Shown here piece after piece: positions 9,321-18,571 of a stretch of DNA of 64,000 nt (positions are counted from its first letter, which is position 1; each line of letters begins with the position of its first letter). The DNA comes from Burkholderia aenigmatica. GTDB taxonomy: Bacteria; Pseudomonadota; Gammaproteobacteria; Burkholderiales; Burkholderiaceae. The notes beneath the pieces are model-generated. The model saw only the letters and a program-made list of their open reading frames with translations, was not told where the DNA came from and did not search any database. The stretch covers positions 47,864 to 111,863 of the forward strand of contig NZ_CABVQC010000022.1 in NCBI RefSeq assembly GCF_902499175.1, given 5' to 3'. The position numbers were made by a program, and so were the translations under genes.

Positions 9321-9977
9321 TCAACTGCCTGGAACCGATTGAAACGGCAGACCGAACTGGCCAGCCATGCGGGCAAGTTGCACGCTGTTGTCCGCTCCGA
9401 ACTTCTGACGGAGCATCGATTGATGGTTGGCCACGGTCTTCCGACTGATACCGAGTTTCTCGCCGATGGCGAGCAACGTATAACCCTGGATGAGCAGTCC
9501 CAGCACCTCGAACTCGCGCGCCGACAGCGCGCTGTCAACTTGTCCGTCCTGAAACGCATCGCTCGCGTGCAGCGCCTGTGCGACGTCGGGACTCAGGAAT
9601 CGACGCCCGCTCGCCACGGTGCGAACCGCATCGACCAGCACGTCGGGGGCACTGGCCTTGGTCACGTAACCGAGTGCCCCCGCGGCGAGCGAGCGGCGCA
9701 CGAACATCGTTTCCTCACGGACACTGAATATCAGGATATGCGCTGCGCGCTCACGCGCAAGCATGCGGCGGATGGCCTCGATCCCGCTCGGGCCCGGCAG
9801 CGACACTTCCATCACGACCACATCGGGCCGCAGCGCGCAGAAGGCGGGATAGGCCTCTGCTGCATGCCTGGCCTCACCGCATACGTAAAGATCCGATTCG
9901 AACTCGATCAGTCTCTTATAGCCTTCGCGCACGACCGCGTGGTCATCAACGAGCAATATAGAAAGGCGTGGGGGCAC
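9321..9977 (-). CDS. NarL/LuxR-type response regulator with Glu at the phospho-acceptor position
   Basis: The 218-residue protein has a receiver domain (residues 5-120, with the acidic pair DD11-12 and the conserved Lys region YVTKAS) and a C-terminal LuxR helix-turn-helix (about 150-205; LSAREFEVLGLLIQGYTLLAIGEKLGISRKTVANH in consecutive blocks). The start is GTG at 9977. Where the family has a phosphorylated Asp (VVMDxSLPG), this protein has Glu57 (codon GAA, complement of 9807-9809). Glu there often mimics phosphorylation. It lies between the porin/PQQ operon and a TonB receptor and resembles regulators of PQQ-dependent alcohol oxidation in position and type. No histidine kinase is adjacent. 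Confidence 0.9.
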   Translation of the reverse strand: MPPRLSILLVDDHAVVREGYKRLIEFESDLYVCGEARHAAEAYPAFCALRPDVVVMEVSLPGPSGIEAIRRMLARERAAHILIFSVREETMFVRRSLAAGALGYVTKASAPDVLVDAVRTVASGRRFLSPDVAQALHASDAFQDGQVDSALSAREFEVLGLLIQGYTLLAIGEKLGISRKTVANHQSMLRQKFGADNSVQLARMAGQFGLPFQSVPGS

Positions 9978-10339
9978 GTGGCGGGCCTCGTGTATCGAAA
10001 TGTCCGACGTCTTAGCGTTTCGTCTGCACGCGTCACTGATCGCTACAATCTTGCCCCGTTTTTTCCCGGCCGAACATGCGGATTATGGAAATGTATCCAT
10101 TCCACTCCCCCTTTCAGATCAATGTCATCCTCAACAGATAGCAAGGAAAACGTAATGATTTGCGATGAGGTCCACTCGCGACGCGTGATTCTGAAGATCT
10201 GAATTTTCCTTTCCATGCCAGCGCGCGGCACACTTCGGGAAATCTTCCCGCGTGCAACCCGCGGCGCCTGTGTAATGCTCTTGTCGACCGGGCATCCAGC
10301 GATCGTCGCGTCACGCGAATGTACGACAAGGGAAGAACG
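9978..10339. other. Intergenic region between response regulator and TonB receptor
   Basis: This 362-base divergent region holds no supported gene. It is more AT-rich than its surroundings (10120-10210). A TACAAT hexamer at 10044-10049 on the plus strand could be a -10 element, but I see no good -35 partner. GGAAGA at 10331-10336 is the ribosome-binding site of the TonB receptor gene. No clear operator palindrome was found by eye. Confidence 0.4.
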
Positions 10340-12625
10340 ATGGACCCATGCGAAAACCGCCCGGCCTCGCCGCGCTACCGGCGCCGTGTCTGTGTCGCGC
10401 TCTGCTGCGGCACCGTACTGGCAGGCGCATCGCTCGATGTCGCGGCGCAAGCCGCGCCGGCCACGGCCGACGCAGACACGCTGCTGCAGACGATCGTCGT
10501 CATCGGTACGACACCGCTGCTCGGTATCGGCACACCGCTTACGCAGGTGCCGGCAAACGTGCAAACCATCCGCGCGAGCGAGATCGGGAATCAGCATCGT
10601 GCGACGCTCACCGACTACTTCGAAAAGAATCTGCAGAGCGTCGATATCAACGAAGCGCAGGGCAACCCCTGGCAGACCGACGTGAACTATCGTGGCTCGA
10701 CGGCGTCGCCGCTGCTCGGCACGCCACAGGGCCTCTCCGTGTTTCTCGACGGCGTGCGCGTGAATGAGCCGTTCGGTGACGTGGTCAATTGGGATCTCAT
10801 CCCGCCGGCGGCCATCGACACGATTCAGCTGATCCCTGGATCGAACCCCACCTATGGCTTGAACACGCTCGGCGGCGCCCTCGCGATTTCGACGAAGAAC
10901 GGTCGTGCGCATCCCGGCGGTGAAGTCGAGATCAGCGGCGGTTCCTGGGGGCGCAAGACCGCCCAGATCGAACAGGGCGGCACCATCGGCTCAAACCTCG
11001 ACTACTACGTGACCGGCAATGTCGCGAACGACAACGGCTGGGCCGACCACAACTCGAGCAGGGTGCGTCAGGGCTTCGGCAAGCTGCGTTACACCGATCC
11101 GGATACGACGCTTTCGGTCTCGGCGGGCGGCGCGGACAATACCTTGCAGGGGTCGCAGACGATCCCGCGCTCGTTTCTCGACAACCGGCGCCAGGCCTAC
11201 ACGTACCCGGACCAGAACAAAAACAAGGCTGCCTGGGTCACGCTGTCGGGCGACCACTATTTCAATGACAACGTCGAGTTAAGCGGCAACGTGTATTACC
11301 GCCACTACGACAACACCAATATCAGCAGCAATAACAACAACAATTTCCAGCCCACCGATCCGAATTCAGCCGAAGGCACCAACGCGCTTTCGGACATCAC
11401 GACCGATAGCTACGGCGCAAGCCTGCAACTGACGCTGCTTGGCAAGTTGCTGGCCATGAAGAATCAGTTCGTGCTCGGCGCGAACGCGGACCTGGCAAAC
11501 TCGACGTATCTCGCGTCGCAACAGGACGCCTACTTCACGGCGACGCGTGCGACTGTGGGCATCGGTAACTATCAGCTCCAGACCAATGCAAAAACGCATA
11601 GCGCGAACTACGGGCTGTATTTCAGCGACACGCTCTCGCTCACGCCACAGCTCTCGGCCACCGTCTCCGGACGCTACGACTGGGCACGCGCCAATATCGG
11701 CGACGAAAGCGGCCAGCAGCCTGCGCTAGACGGGCATCACACGTTCTCTCGCTTCAATCCGGCCTTCGGCGTGAACTGGAACCCCACGCCGGCGCTGACC
11801 GTCTATGCGGCCTACAACGAGGGCATGCGCTCGCCTACCGTGATCGAGCTCGCGTGCGCGGATCCGAACGCACCCTGCTCGCTGCCGAACGACTTCGTCT
11901 CCGATCCGAACCTCCAGCCCGTGATCGCCAAGACCGTTGAAATCGGCGCGCGCGGGCGCATCGGCTCGGCGACGACCTGGAACATCGCAGCCTGGCGCAC
12001 GACGCTTTCCGACGACATACAGTTCGTCAGCAGCGGTGCGAGCAGCCAGGGGTATTTCCAGAACGTCGGCAAGACGCGTCGCCAGGGTTTCGAAATGGGC
12101 GCGCACACGAAGTTCGGCCCGGTCGGCATCGGCGCGAACTATAGCTACGTGGACGCGACCTATCAATCGACCTTCGTCGAAAGCAGTCAGAGCAATTCGA
12201 GCGCCGACGCGAACGGCAACATCGTCGTGCGATCAAGCGACCGCATTCCCGGCATTCCTGCGAACACGGTGAAGCTGCGACTCGACTACACACCCGTCTC
12301 GCAGGTCGATCTGGGCGCCAACCTCACATGGCGCGGCAGCATCTTCGCGCGCGGCGACGAGAACAACCAGGATACGAACGGCAAGATCGCGGGCTATTTC
12401 CTGATCGATCTCGATGCAACGTGGAATGTGACGAAACAACTGCAGCTCTTCGCGACCGTGACGAACCTGCTCAACAAGCAATACGCGAGCTTCGGCGTAC
12501 TCGGCGAGAATTTCTTCAACGGACCGGGCCACACTTACGACCCCGCGAATCCCGTGAGCGAGCAGTTCGTCGGCGTGGGCGCGCCGCGTGGCGCGTGGGT
12601 GGGACTGCACTATGCGTGGAAATGA
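10340..12625 (+). CDS. TonB-dependent outer-membrane receptor
   Basis: The 761-residue protein has a signal peptide ending around AAQA (residue 37). A TonB-box-like stretch follows (LLQTIVVIGT), then the plug domain (about residues 65-180, with GLSVFLDGVRVNEPFGDVVN and PGSNPTYGLNTLGGAL) and a 22-strand barrel ending in GLHYAWK. GGAAGA precedes the ATG at 10340. These receptors import scarce ligands such as siderophores, cobalamin, PQQ or metal chelates with energy from ExbBD-TonB. Its position next to a PQQ-dehydrogenase operon and its regulator makes PQQ or a cofactor metal a reasonable guess, but nothing in the sequence fixes the ligand. Confidence 0.92.
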   Translation: MDPCENRPASPRYRRRVCVALCCGTVLAGASLDVAAQAAPATADADTLLQTIVVIGTTPLLGIGTPLTQVPANVQTIRASEIGNQHRATLTDYFEKNLQSVDINEAQGNPWQTDVNYRGSTASPLLGTPQGLSVFLDGVRVNEPFGDVVNWDLIPPAAIDTIQLIPGSNPTYGLNTLGGALAISTKNGRAHPGGEVEISGGSWGRKTAQIEQGGTIGSNLDYYVTGNVANDNGWADHNSSRVRQGFGKLRYTDPDTTLSVSAGGADNTLQGSQTIPRSFLDNRRQAYTYPDQNKNKAAWVTLSGDHYFNDNVELSGNVYYRHYDNTNISSNNNNNFQPTDPNSAEGTNALSDITTDSYGASLQLTLLGKLLAMKNQFVLGANADLANSTYLASQQDAYFTATRATVGIGNYQLQTNAKTHSANYGLYFSDTLSLTPQLSATVSGRYDWARANIGDESGQQPALDGHHTFSRFNPAFGVNWNPTPALTVYAAYNEGMRSPTVIELACADPNAPCSLPNDFVSDPNLQPVIAKTVEIGARGRIGSATTWNIAAWRTTLSDDIQFVSSGASSQGYFQNVGKTRRQGFEMGAHTKFGPVGIGANYSYVDATYQSTFVESSQSNSSADANGNIVVRSSDRIPGIPANTVKLRLDYTPVSQVDLGANLTWRGSIFARGDENNQDTNGKIAGYFLIDLDATWNVTKQLQLFATVTNLLNKQYASFGVLGENFFNGPGHTYDPANPVSEQFVGVGAPRGAWVGLHYAWK

Positions 12626-12827
12626 CCGCGCGGGCCCGCCCGATGTGCGACGACCGGCATACATCGCGCCGCGCTGATCGGGCGGCCCCTCGTAACAGCA
12701 GGCCGGCCGCGATTCGTCAGCGGAATCGCATCCGCGCGAGTGGCAAAAGGTTGTCGGCGGGCAACAAACGTAATCGTCTGTAAATCCTGCAAGCAAACAG
12801 CCATTTTGGCCGGTGTCGCACGTGCGC

Positions 12828-12912
12828 CGTTTGCTAGGATCGCGCCTCTTCCCTCCGCGCTCCTGCCGCCTTGAATCGCTTCGTGCCGCTTCTCCGAGAT
12901 GCGTGGCGCCAT
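12828..12912 (+). repeat. 85-bp element covering promoter, leader and start of the PBP gene; second copy at 3411-3495
   Basis: The element is 81% identical (69/85, no gaps) to 3411-3495. It includes TGCTAGGAT at 12832-12840, which looks like an extended -10 promoter element, and the first 14 codons of the penicillin-binding protein. If that -10 is used, transcription would begin near 12847 and the leader before the TTG start would be only about 24 bases, with no recognisable Shine-Dalgarno sequence. Confidence 0.7.
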
Positions 12913-15102
12913 TGCCGCGCCCGCGTCGTACCGTTCGCCGCCGCCAGCGGCGCGCGCATCCGCGCGCTGGGCGCCGGCGTGCTGCATCGCCTGCGTCATC
13001 CGACGCGCCGCGGCGTCGCGCTGACGCTCGCCGCCATACCGGTGCTGGGCCTGCTGGTGCTGCTCGCATTCGTCCCGTTCACGCCGAGCATCGGCGACAT
13101 CCGCAAGGCGCGCATCGACCGCCCCGCGCGCGTGCTGTCCGCCGACGGCCAGCTGATCGCCGAGTTCCGGCCGGTCAACCGCGAATGGGTGCCGCTCAAG
13201 CAGATCTCGCCGCACATGGTCGACGCGCTGATCGCGACCGAGGATCACCGCTTCTACGCGCATCACGGCATCGACTGGCGCCGCACGATCGCGGCCGGGC
13301 TGCACACGTTCTCGGGCAATCGCCAGGGCGGCTCGACGATCACGCAGCAGCTCGCCCGCAACCTGTATCCGGACGAAGTCGGCCGCGCACCGACGCTCAC
13401 GCGCAAGGTGAAGGAGCTGATCACTGCGTTCAAGATCGAGTCGGTGTACAGCAAGGACGAGATTCTCGAGACCTACCTGAACACCGTGCCGTTCCTGTAC
13501 AACGCGTACGGCGTCGAAATGGCCGCGCGCACCTACTTCGGCAAGTCGGCCGACCAGCTCGACATCGTCGAAAGCGCGACGCTCGTCGGGATGCTGAAGG
13601 GCAACAGCTACTACAACCCGGTGCTGAATCCGGAGCGCGCGGTACAGCGGCGCAACATCGTGCTCGACCGGATGGCGCAGATGCACATGCTGACGCCGCA
13701 GCAGCTCGCGAAACTGCAACGCCAGCCGCTGCGCGTCGACTTCGAGCCGCAGTCGGGGCAGCCCGGCCTCGCCCCGCACTTCGCGGTGCAGCTGCGCAAA
13801 TGGCTGATCGCGTGGGCCGATCGCAACAACTACGATCTGTACTCGGACGGCCTCGTCGTACGCACGACGCTCGACGCGCGACTGCAGGACATGGCGACGC
13901 AGGCGCTGACGCGGCAGACCGAACGGCTGCAGGCGATTGCCGACAGCGCGTGGCGCGGCCCGTCCGGCTGCGGGCTGCGCAACGACCTGTTCCGCAGCTT
14001 CATCCGCCAGACGCCCGAGTATCGCCAGGCGCGCGACACGGGGCTTGCCGATGTGCCTGCGCTGAAGCAGCTCGGCGCCAATCGGGAATTCATGCGCGCG
14101 CTGTGCGAGCGCAAGACGCAGGTGCAGGCCGGCTTCGTCGCGATCGATCCGCGCAACGGCGCGATTCGCGCGTGGGTCGGCAGTCCCGATTTCGGCAGCG
14201 AGCCGTTCGATCACGTCTCGCAGGCGCGGCGTCAGCCGGGCTCGACGTTCAAGCCGTTCGTCTATGGCGCCGCGTTCGCGGACGGCATGCGGCCGGGCGA
14301 TACGTTCGTCGACCGCCCTGTCGCGATCCCGGTCGGCGGCCGCGCAGTGTGGCGCCCCACCGATGCGGAGCCGCCGACGGGCGAGCCGATGACGCTGCGC
14401 GATGCGCTCGCGCTGTCGCGCAACCGCATCACCGCGCAGGTGATGCAGCAGGAAGGTGCCGCGAAGGTCGCGCAGCTCGCGCGTGCGATGGGTGTGCGTG
14501 AAAGCCCGCTCGACGCGGTACCGTCGCTCGCGCTCGGCACGAGCCCCGTCACGCTGAAGGAGATGGTGTCCGCGTACGGCACGATCGCGAACCGCGGCGT
14601 GTACGTCGCGCCGCAGATGATCACGCGCATCGAGGATCGCGACGGCAAGGTGCTCGCCACCTTCGGCAGCGCGCCGCCTGAACGTGCGCTGCCGGCGCCC
14701 GCCGCGCAGACGCTGGTCGACGTGATGCGCGACGTCGTCGATCGCGGCACCGGCGCCGACATCCGCTCGCGCTACGGGATCCGCGTCGACGTCGCCGGCA
14801 AGACGGGCACGACGCAGGACAACGCGGACGGCTGGTTCATCCTGATGCATCCGCAGCTCGTGGCCGGCGCGTGGGTCGGCTTCGACGACGGCAGCGTGAC
14901 GCTGCGCAGCGACTACTGGGGTGCGGGCGCGCACAGCGCGCTGCCGATCGTCGGTACGTTCTACGATGCGGCGCTGCGGGCGCGCGCGATCGATCCGCAT
15001 GCGCAGTTCTCGCCGGACTTCCGGCCGCGCAGCGCGCCGGCGGCCGCGCCGAAACGGCGGCCGCACGTCGGGTTGTTCGACTGGTTGAAGATTTTCCGCT
15101 GA
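12871..15102 (+). CDS. Class A penicillin-binding protein (PBP1A-like, glycosyltransferase plus transpeptidase)
   Basis: The 743-residue bifunctional peptidoglycan synthase has a cytoplasmic Arg-rich N-terminus and one membrane segment (about residues 50-72). A GT51 glycosyltransferase domain follows, with EDHRFYAHHG (Glu124) and GGSTITQQLARN. The transpeptidase domain has the active-site STFK at Ser458-Lys461, SRN at 516-518 and KTGTT at 644. All catalytic motifs are intact. The start is a TTG at 12871 with no clear ribosome site; GTG at 12883 is an alternative. At 743 residues it is shorter than Escherichia coli PBP1A and lacks its OB-like insertion. It is a single gene, followed by a GC-rich gap. 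Confidence 0.92.
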   Translation: MNRFVPLLRDAWRHCRARVVPFAAASGARIRALGAGVLHRLRHPTRRGVALTLAAIPVLGLLVLLAFVPFTPSIGDIRKARIDRPARVLSADGQLIAEFRPVNREWVPLKQISPHMVDALIATEDHRFYAHHGIDWRRTIAAGLHTFSGNRQGGSTITQQLARNLYPDEVGRAPTLTRKVKELITAFKIESVYSKDEILETYLNTVPFLYNAYGVEMAARTYFGKSADQLDIVESATLVGMLKGNSYYNPVLNPERAVQRRNIVLDRMAQMHMLTPQQLAKLQRQPLRVDFEPQSGQPGLAPHFAVQLRKWLIAWADRNNYDLYSDGLVVRTTLDARLQDMATQALTRQTERLQAIADSAWRGPSGCGLRNDLFRSFIRQTPEYRQARDTGLADVPALKQLGANREFMRALCERKTQVQAGFVAIDPRNGAIRAWVGSPDFGSEPFDHVSQARRQPGSTFKPFVYGAAFADGMRPGDTFVDRPVAIPVGGRAVWRPTDAEPPTGEPMTLRDALALSRNRITAQVMQQEGAAKVAQLARAMGVRESPLDAVPSLALGTSPVTLKEMVSAYGTIANRGVYVAPQMITRIEDRDGKVLATFGSAPPERALPAPAAQTLVDVMRDVVDRGTGADIRSRYGIRVDVAGKTGTTQDNADGWFILMHPQLVAGAWVGFDDGSVTLRSDYWGAGAHSALPIVGTFYDAALRARAIDPHAQFSPDFRPRSAPAAAPKRRPHVGLFDWLKIFR

Positions 15103-15400
15103 TCGTGAAGCCGGCCGGGCTGCGGATCATGCCGGCCTCGCGATTCATCGATGCGTGGTCGTCACGCAATGCGTGAGACCGGTTCGCCGCCGCGCCCGTT
15201 GCGCACGATCGCGACGCGCCGCACGAACCACGGCATCAGCACCGTGCGCATCGCCAAGCGCATCGATCGATTCGCCGGGATGGCGCACGAGCGTGTCGAA
15301 CCGGCGTGCGAGCGCCGGGTCCTCGCCGGGCAGCGGATGCTGCGACGACGAACGCCGCAAGCCGGCCGATGCGCGCCGGCACCGCGCGCGGAGCCGAACG
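15103..15400. other. Gap with a coding-like remnant on the minus strand (about 15162-15345)
   Basis: No intact gene is present, but minus-strand codons ending at the TGA at 15162 are almost entirely G/C in third position (last residues MPWFVRRVAIVRNGRGGEPVSRIA in two blocks). Upstream of about 15265 the coding-like bias moves into another frame (LPGEDPALARRFDTLVRHPGES). This looks like the tail of a gene broken by a frameshift. I do not recognise the family. Confidence 0.3.
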
Positions 15401-16663
15401 TCAGCGCGCGGCCGCCGCCTTCAGCAGCCGCAGCATCTCCGGATCGTCGCCCGCCTCGGCCAGCACCTTCGCGGTCGGCTTCACGCCGGCACCCAACAGC
15501 CGTCGCACGCCCTCGACGTGATGCTCGCTCACCTCGCCGCGAAGCAGCGTATCGCTCTGCAACACCACCGGGTTCGTATCCTTCACGAGCAACGCGAACA
15601 CCGATGCCGACACGGGCGGATTCAACGCGTCGGACAACGCGGCGTCGGCGAGATGGTACGGATTGTTGTCGTGGATTTGCCAGCTCAGCGCGCCGCTCGC
15701 GTGCAGCTTGCCGAGCGCGGCGAGCGCATCGGCTTCCGGCAGTTTCACGAGTTCGGCGGCAAGATCGCTCGCCTGGTCCTCGCGCCCGTCGCGCAGCGTG
15801 TCGGGCGGCGGCAGGTTCGGCACCAGCAGGTCGAGCACGAGCGCCTGCCGGCGCGCGTGGTCCGGCGATGCCTTGGCATCGGCATTCGTACGGTTGTCGT
15901 GCAGCAACTGGCCGGCCACACGCCAGCGGTCGTCGATGCCATGCTCGTCGCGCGGCACCTGGTGCGCGTGCAGCAGCACGTCGAGCCAGCGCCACATCGA
16001 ATCGACGGTCTTCGCGTCGTTCGACGACAAGCCGTCGCCGACGATCTGGTCGAGCGTCTGCCCGCACACGAATTCGCGCTGCTGCACCGGGTCGAGGCCG
16101 GCGAAGTATTTGCGCGCGCGATCCGACAGCCCGTCGAAGTCCGCCTGGCTCATGTCGGGCGCATGGTAGCCGGGGCACGGCCCCATGCCGGCGATCTCGC
16201 GGCCCGGCACCGCCTTCGTGGGAAGCGGCGGCGAATCGCCGCTGTGCGCGACCGGATACAGCTCGATGCCGTCGACCTGGAAGCCCTGCTCCACCCGAAA
16301 CAGGACGCCCGTGGTCGAATGCTTCGTCGTGAAGTTGCTGCCCGTGATCGACGTCACCTGATACGGCGAGCCGATCGGCATCTTGATCAGTTCGCCGCCC
16401 GGCACGTCGAGGATGCAGGCGTCGGCAGGCGGCTTCTCCGGGCCGTCCATATCGAGTTCCGCGACGTGCGTCGGGGCGGTTTCGACGCTCCACCGGCCGG
16501 CGTCGCGCATGCGCAGCACGATGTCGCCGCCCACCTTCTCGACCCGCATGGTCGCGGGCTTGCCGGCGGCCGGCGCGTAGTCGCCGAGCAGGCCGTCGCA
16601 GCCGCTCGCGGCGTGCGCGGACAGCGACACGAACATCATCAGACAGAAAACGGGAATGCGCAC
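15401..16663 (-). CDS. Exported protein with C-terminal ankyrin-like repeat
   Basis: The 420-residue protein has a signal peptide (residues 1-18, VFCLMMFVSLSAHA, cleavage before ASGC). A long N-terminal domain follows that I do not recognise, then an ankyrin-like C-terminus (about 350-420; DTLLRGEVSEHHVEGVRRLLGAGVKPT in blocks). GTG at 16663 is the start, with GAGAGG seven bases upstream; the ORF extends further 5' but without a signal peptide. Likely periplasmic, or a lipoprotein-like protein if the Cys after ASG is used. Ankyrin-bearing exported proteins in Gram-negatives can pair with catalases or act as effector partners, but there is no such neighbour here. Function unknown. Confidence 0.75.
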   Translation of the reverse strand: MRIPVFCLMMFVSLSAHAASGCDGLLGDYAPAAGKPATMRVEKVGGDIVLRMRDAGRWSVETAPTHVAELDMDGPEKPPADACILDVPGGELIKMPIGSPYQVTSITGSNFTTKHSTTGVLFRVEQGFQVDGIELYPVAHSGDSPPLPTKAVPGREIAGMGPCPGYHAPDMSQADFDGLSDRARKYFAGLDPVQQREFVCGQTLDQIVGDGLSSNDAKTVDSMWRWLDVLLHAHQVPRDEHGIDDRWRVAGQLLHDNRTNADAKASPDHARRQALVLDLLVPNLPPPDTLRDGREDQASDLAAELVKLPEADALAALGKLHASGALSWQIHDNNPYHLADAALSDALNPPVSASVFALLVKDTNPVVLQSDTLLRGEVSEHHVEGVRRLLGAGVKPTAKVLAEAGDDPEMLRLLKAAAAR

Positions 16664-16942
16664 GGCAGGGCCTCTCGAGGTTCGAATTGTTGTCGGAATG
16701 CCAGCGCGGGCGCGCACGGCGGCGGCGGCACGACAGGATGCCGCCGGACGCCAATATAGCGAACGCGACCGGTGTATGCCAGCCCGCGAAGCGACATGTG
16801 GCATGAAGCGGCGCGGAGAAATGACGGCACACCGGTGCCGGGTCCGGTCCGCGCGACGCGCCGCCTTGGTCCACCCGGACGAAGCGGAATGGCCGCACAC
16901 CGCGCACCATCGCCGTCGTCATCCATCGATGCCGGAGGCTGC

Positions 16943-17389
16943 ATGAGCGCAAGCGCTGTCGAAATCGCGAACCTGCTGTACCGCTACGCGGAGCTGCTCG
17001 ATGCCGGCGACCTGCCGGGCATGGCCGAGCTGTTCCGGCATGCGCGGATCAAGGTCGCGGAAGCGGCGCCGACGATCGGCGCGGACAAGCTGCTCGAACT
17101 GTTCGACGCGTGCGTGAAGCGCCACGCGTGCGGCACGCCGCGCACCCGGCATGTGATCACGAATCCGATCATCGAGATCGACGAAGCCGCGCAGCGCGCG
17201 ACGGCTCGTTCGTACTACACGGCGCTGCAAGCCACCGGCGGCCTGGCGTTGCAACCGATCGCGGCAGGCCGCTATCACGACGCGTTCGAGCGCGTCGACG
17301 GCACGTGGCGCTTCGCGTTCCGCGATTACACGCTGTTCGATTTCGCGGGCGACCTGCGTGACCACCCGAACGATTCGCTGACCGGCTGA
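16943..17389 (+). CDS. SnoaL-like/NTF2-fold protein
   Basis: The 148-residue protein begins with the family pattern EIANLLYRYAELLDAGDLPGM. It continues with the cone-shaped NTF2-like fold: TRHVITNPIIEID, ATARSYYTALQ and a C-terminal GRYHDAFERVDGTWRFAFRDY. Such small proteins include polyketide cyclases, isomerases and ring-hydroxylating dioxygenase beta-like proteins. GGAGG lies five bases before the ATG at 16943. It is convergent with the adenosine deaminase gene and has no operon partner that would suggest a substrate. A hydrolase, isomerase or ligand-binding role are all possible. Confidence 0.8.
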   Translation: MSASAVEIANLLYRYAELLDAGDLPGMAELFRHARIKVAEAAPTIGADKLLELFDACVKRHACGTPRTRHVITNPIIEIDEAAQRATARSYYTALQATGGLALQPIAAGRYHDAFERVDGTWRFAFRDYTLFDFAGDLRDHPNDSLTG

Positions 17390-17424
17390 CGGGCCGGCCG
17401 GCGGTGACTGCACGCAGCGCGCGC

Positions 17425-18525
17425 TCAGCCCGCCGCGAGCGGCGCGGCCAGCGCGTCGAATTCCGGCGCCCACGCCGCGCGCCACGCAGCCTTCGTCGCG
17501 TCGTCGACCCACGCGCCGTCGATCCCGTTCAGCATGAATTGCTTCAGGTCGGCCACGGTAAAGCCGAAATGGCTGAACATCAGCTCCCACGCCTCGGACG
17601 GGTTGACCTTGTGCAGCGTCGGATCGTCGGTGTTCGGATGGATCTTCAGCCCGAGGCCCGGCATCTTGCGCATCGGGTGCAGTTCCGCCCATTGCTCCGG
17701 CGGCAGCGTGCGCAGGTAATACGAATTCGTCGGCACGACGGTGAAGACGATCCCGCGTTCCGCATAGCGCGCGCACAGCTCCGGATTGTCGACGATCGTA
17801 TAACCGTGATCGACGCGATCGACCTGCAGCAGATCGACGGCCGTCTCGACGTTGCGCCACGGCATCCCGAACTCGCCCGCATGCGCGGTCGTGCGAAAAC
17901 CCGCCGCGCGCGCATTGCGGTAAGCCTTCCAGAACAGTTCCGGCGGCCGGTCGTTCTCGCGATAGTCGATCCCGATCCCCGCGACTTCATCCGCGCGATT
18001 TGACTTCATCCATTCGACGATCGCGACCGCTTCGTCCGGATCCTGCTCGCGGTCGATGCTCGGGATCAGGCATGCGCCGATTCCGAAGTCGCGCGCGGCG
18101 TCGCGAATCGCCGTCACGATCGCGGCCTGCGCGTCCGCATACGGAATGCCCGACACGTGCACCGTGCCGGTCGGATTCCAGAAGAATTCCGCATGCCGAA
18201 CGTTGTGCGCGGCCGCATCCTCCAGATACTCGTACGCGATGCGCCGCAGGTCGTCGGGCCGCGTGAGCAAATACTTGTCTAGCGCGCGCAGCACGTGCAG
18301 CACGCCGACCGGCTTCTCGCCGCGCGCATAGAACGCGTCGATCTCCGCGCGCTCGATCGGTGCGCCGCTGCGCTCCGCGAGCGCGACGAACGTGTCGTGC
18401 CGCACCGCGCCGAGCAGGTGGCAATGCAGCTCGACCTTCGGCAGCGCGTGGAAGAAGGCCCGGTGGGCGGGCGTGATCTCGATGCCCGTGCGCGCGGCCG
18501 GGACGTTACCTGGTGTTGCCTTCAT
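17425..18525 (-). CDS. add: Adenosine deaminase
   Basis: The 366-residue cytosolic zinc enzyme converts adenosine to inosine. The metal and catalytic motifs are all visible: VELHCHLLGA (His34, His36), HAGE, VDHGYTI and HPNTDDP. The length is typical of bacterial enzymes of the Add family; an adenine deaminase is the main alternative because both share these motifs. It lies 46 bases downstream of an NCS2 purine permease on the same strand and is probably translated from the same transcript, so imported purine or nucleoside can be deaminated directly. A LysR gene divergent from the permease is the likely regulator. Confidence 0.9.
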   Translation of the reverse strand: MKATPGNVPAARTGIEITPAHRAFFHALPKVELHCHLLGAVRHDTFVALAERSGAPIERAEIDAFYARGEKPVGVLHVLRALDKYLLTRPDDLRRIAYEYLEDAAAHNVRHAEFFWNPTGTVHVSGIPYADAQAAIVTAIRDAARDFGIGACLIPSIDREQDPDEAVAIVEWMKSNRADEVAGIGIDYRENDRPPELFWKAYRNARAAGFRTTAHAGEFGMPWRNVETAVDLLQVDRVDHGYTIVDNPELCARYAERGIVFTVVPTNSYYLRTLPPEQWAELHPMRKMPGLGLKIHPNTDDPTLHKVNPSEAWELMFSHFGFTVADLKQFMLNGIDGAWVDDATKAAWRAAWAPEFDALAAPLAAG

Positions 18526-18571
18526 GTCAGTCTCTTTTGCGGGTGTGCCGATGCGTCGCGAATGCCGTCTC

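Noticed and set aside
12610..15066. 818-residue open frame on the minus strand opposite the PBP gene
   Set aside because: It is the antisense shadow of a gene with complete catalytic motifs; its product is Arg/Ala-rich and matches no family.
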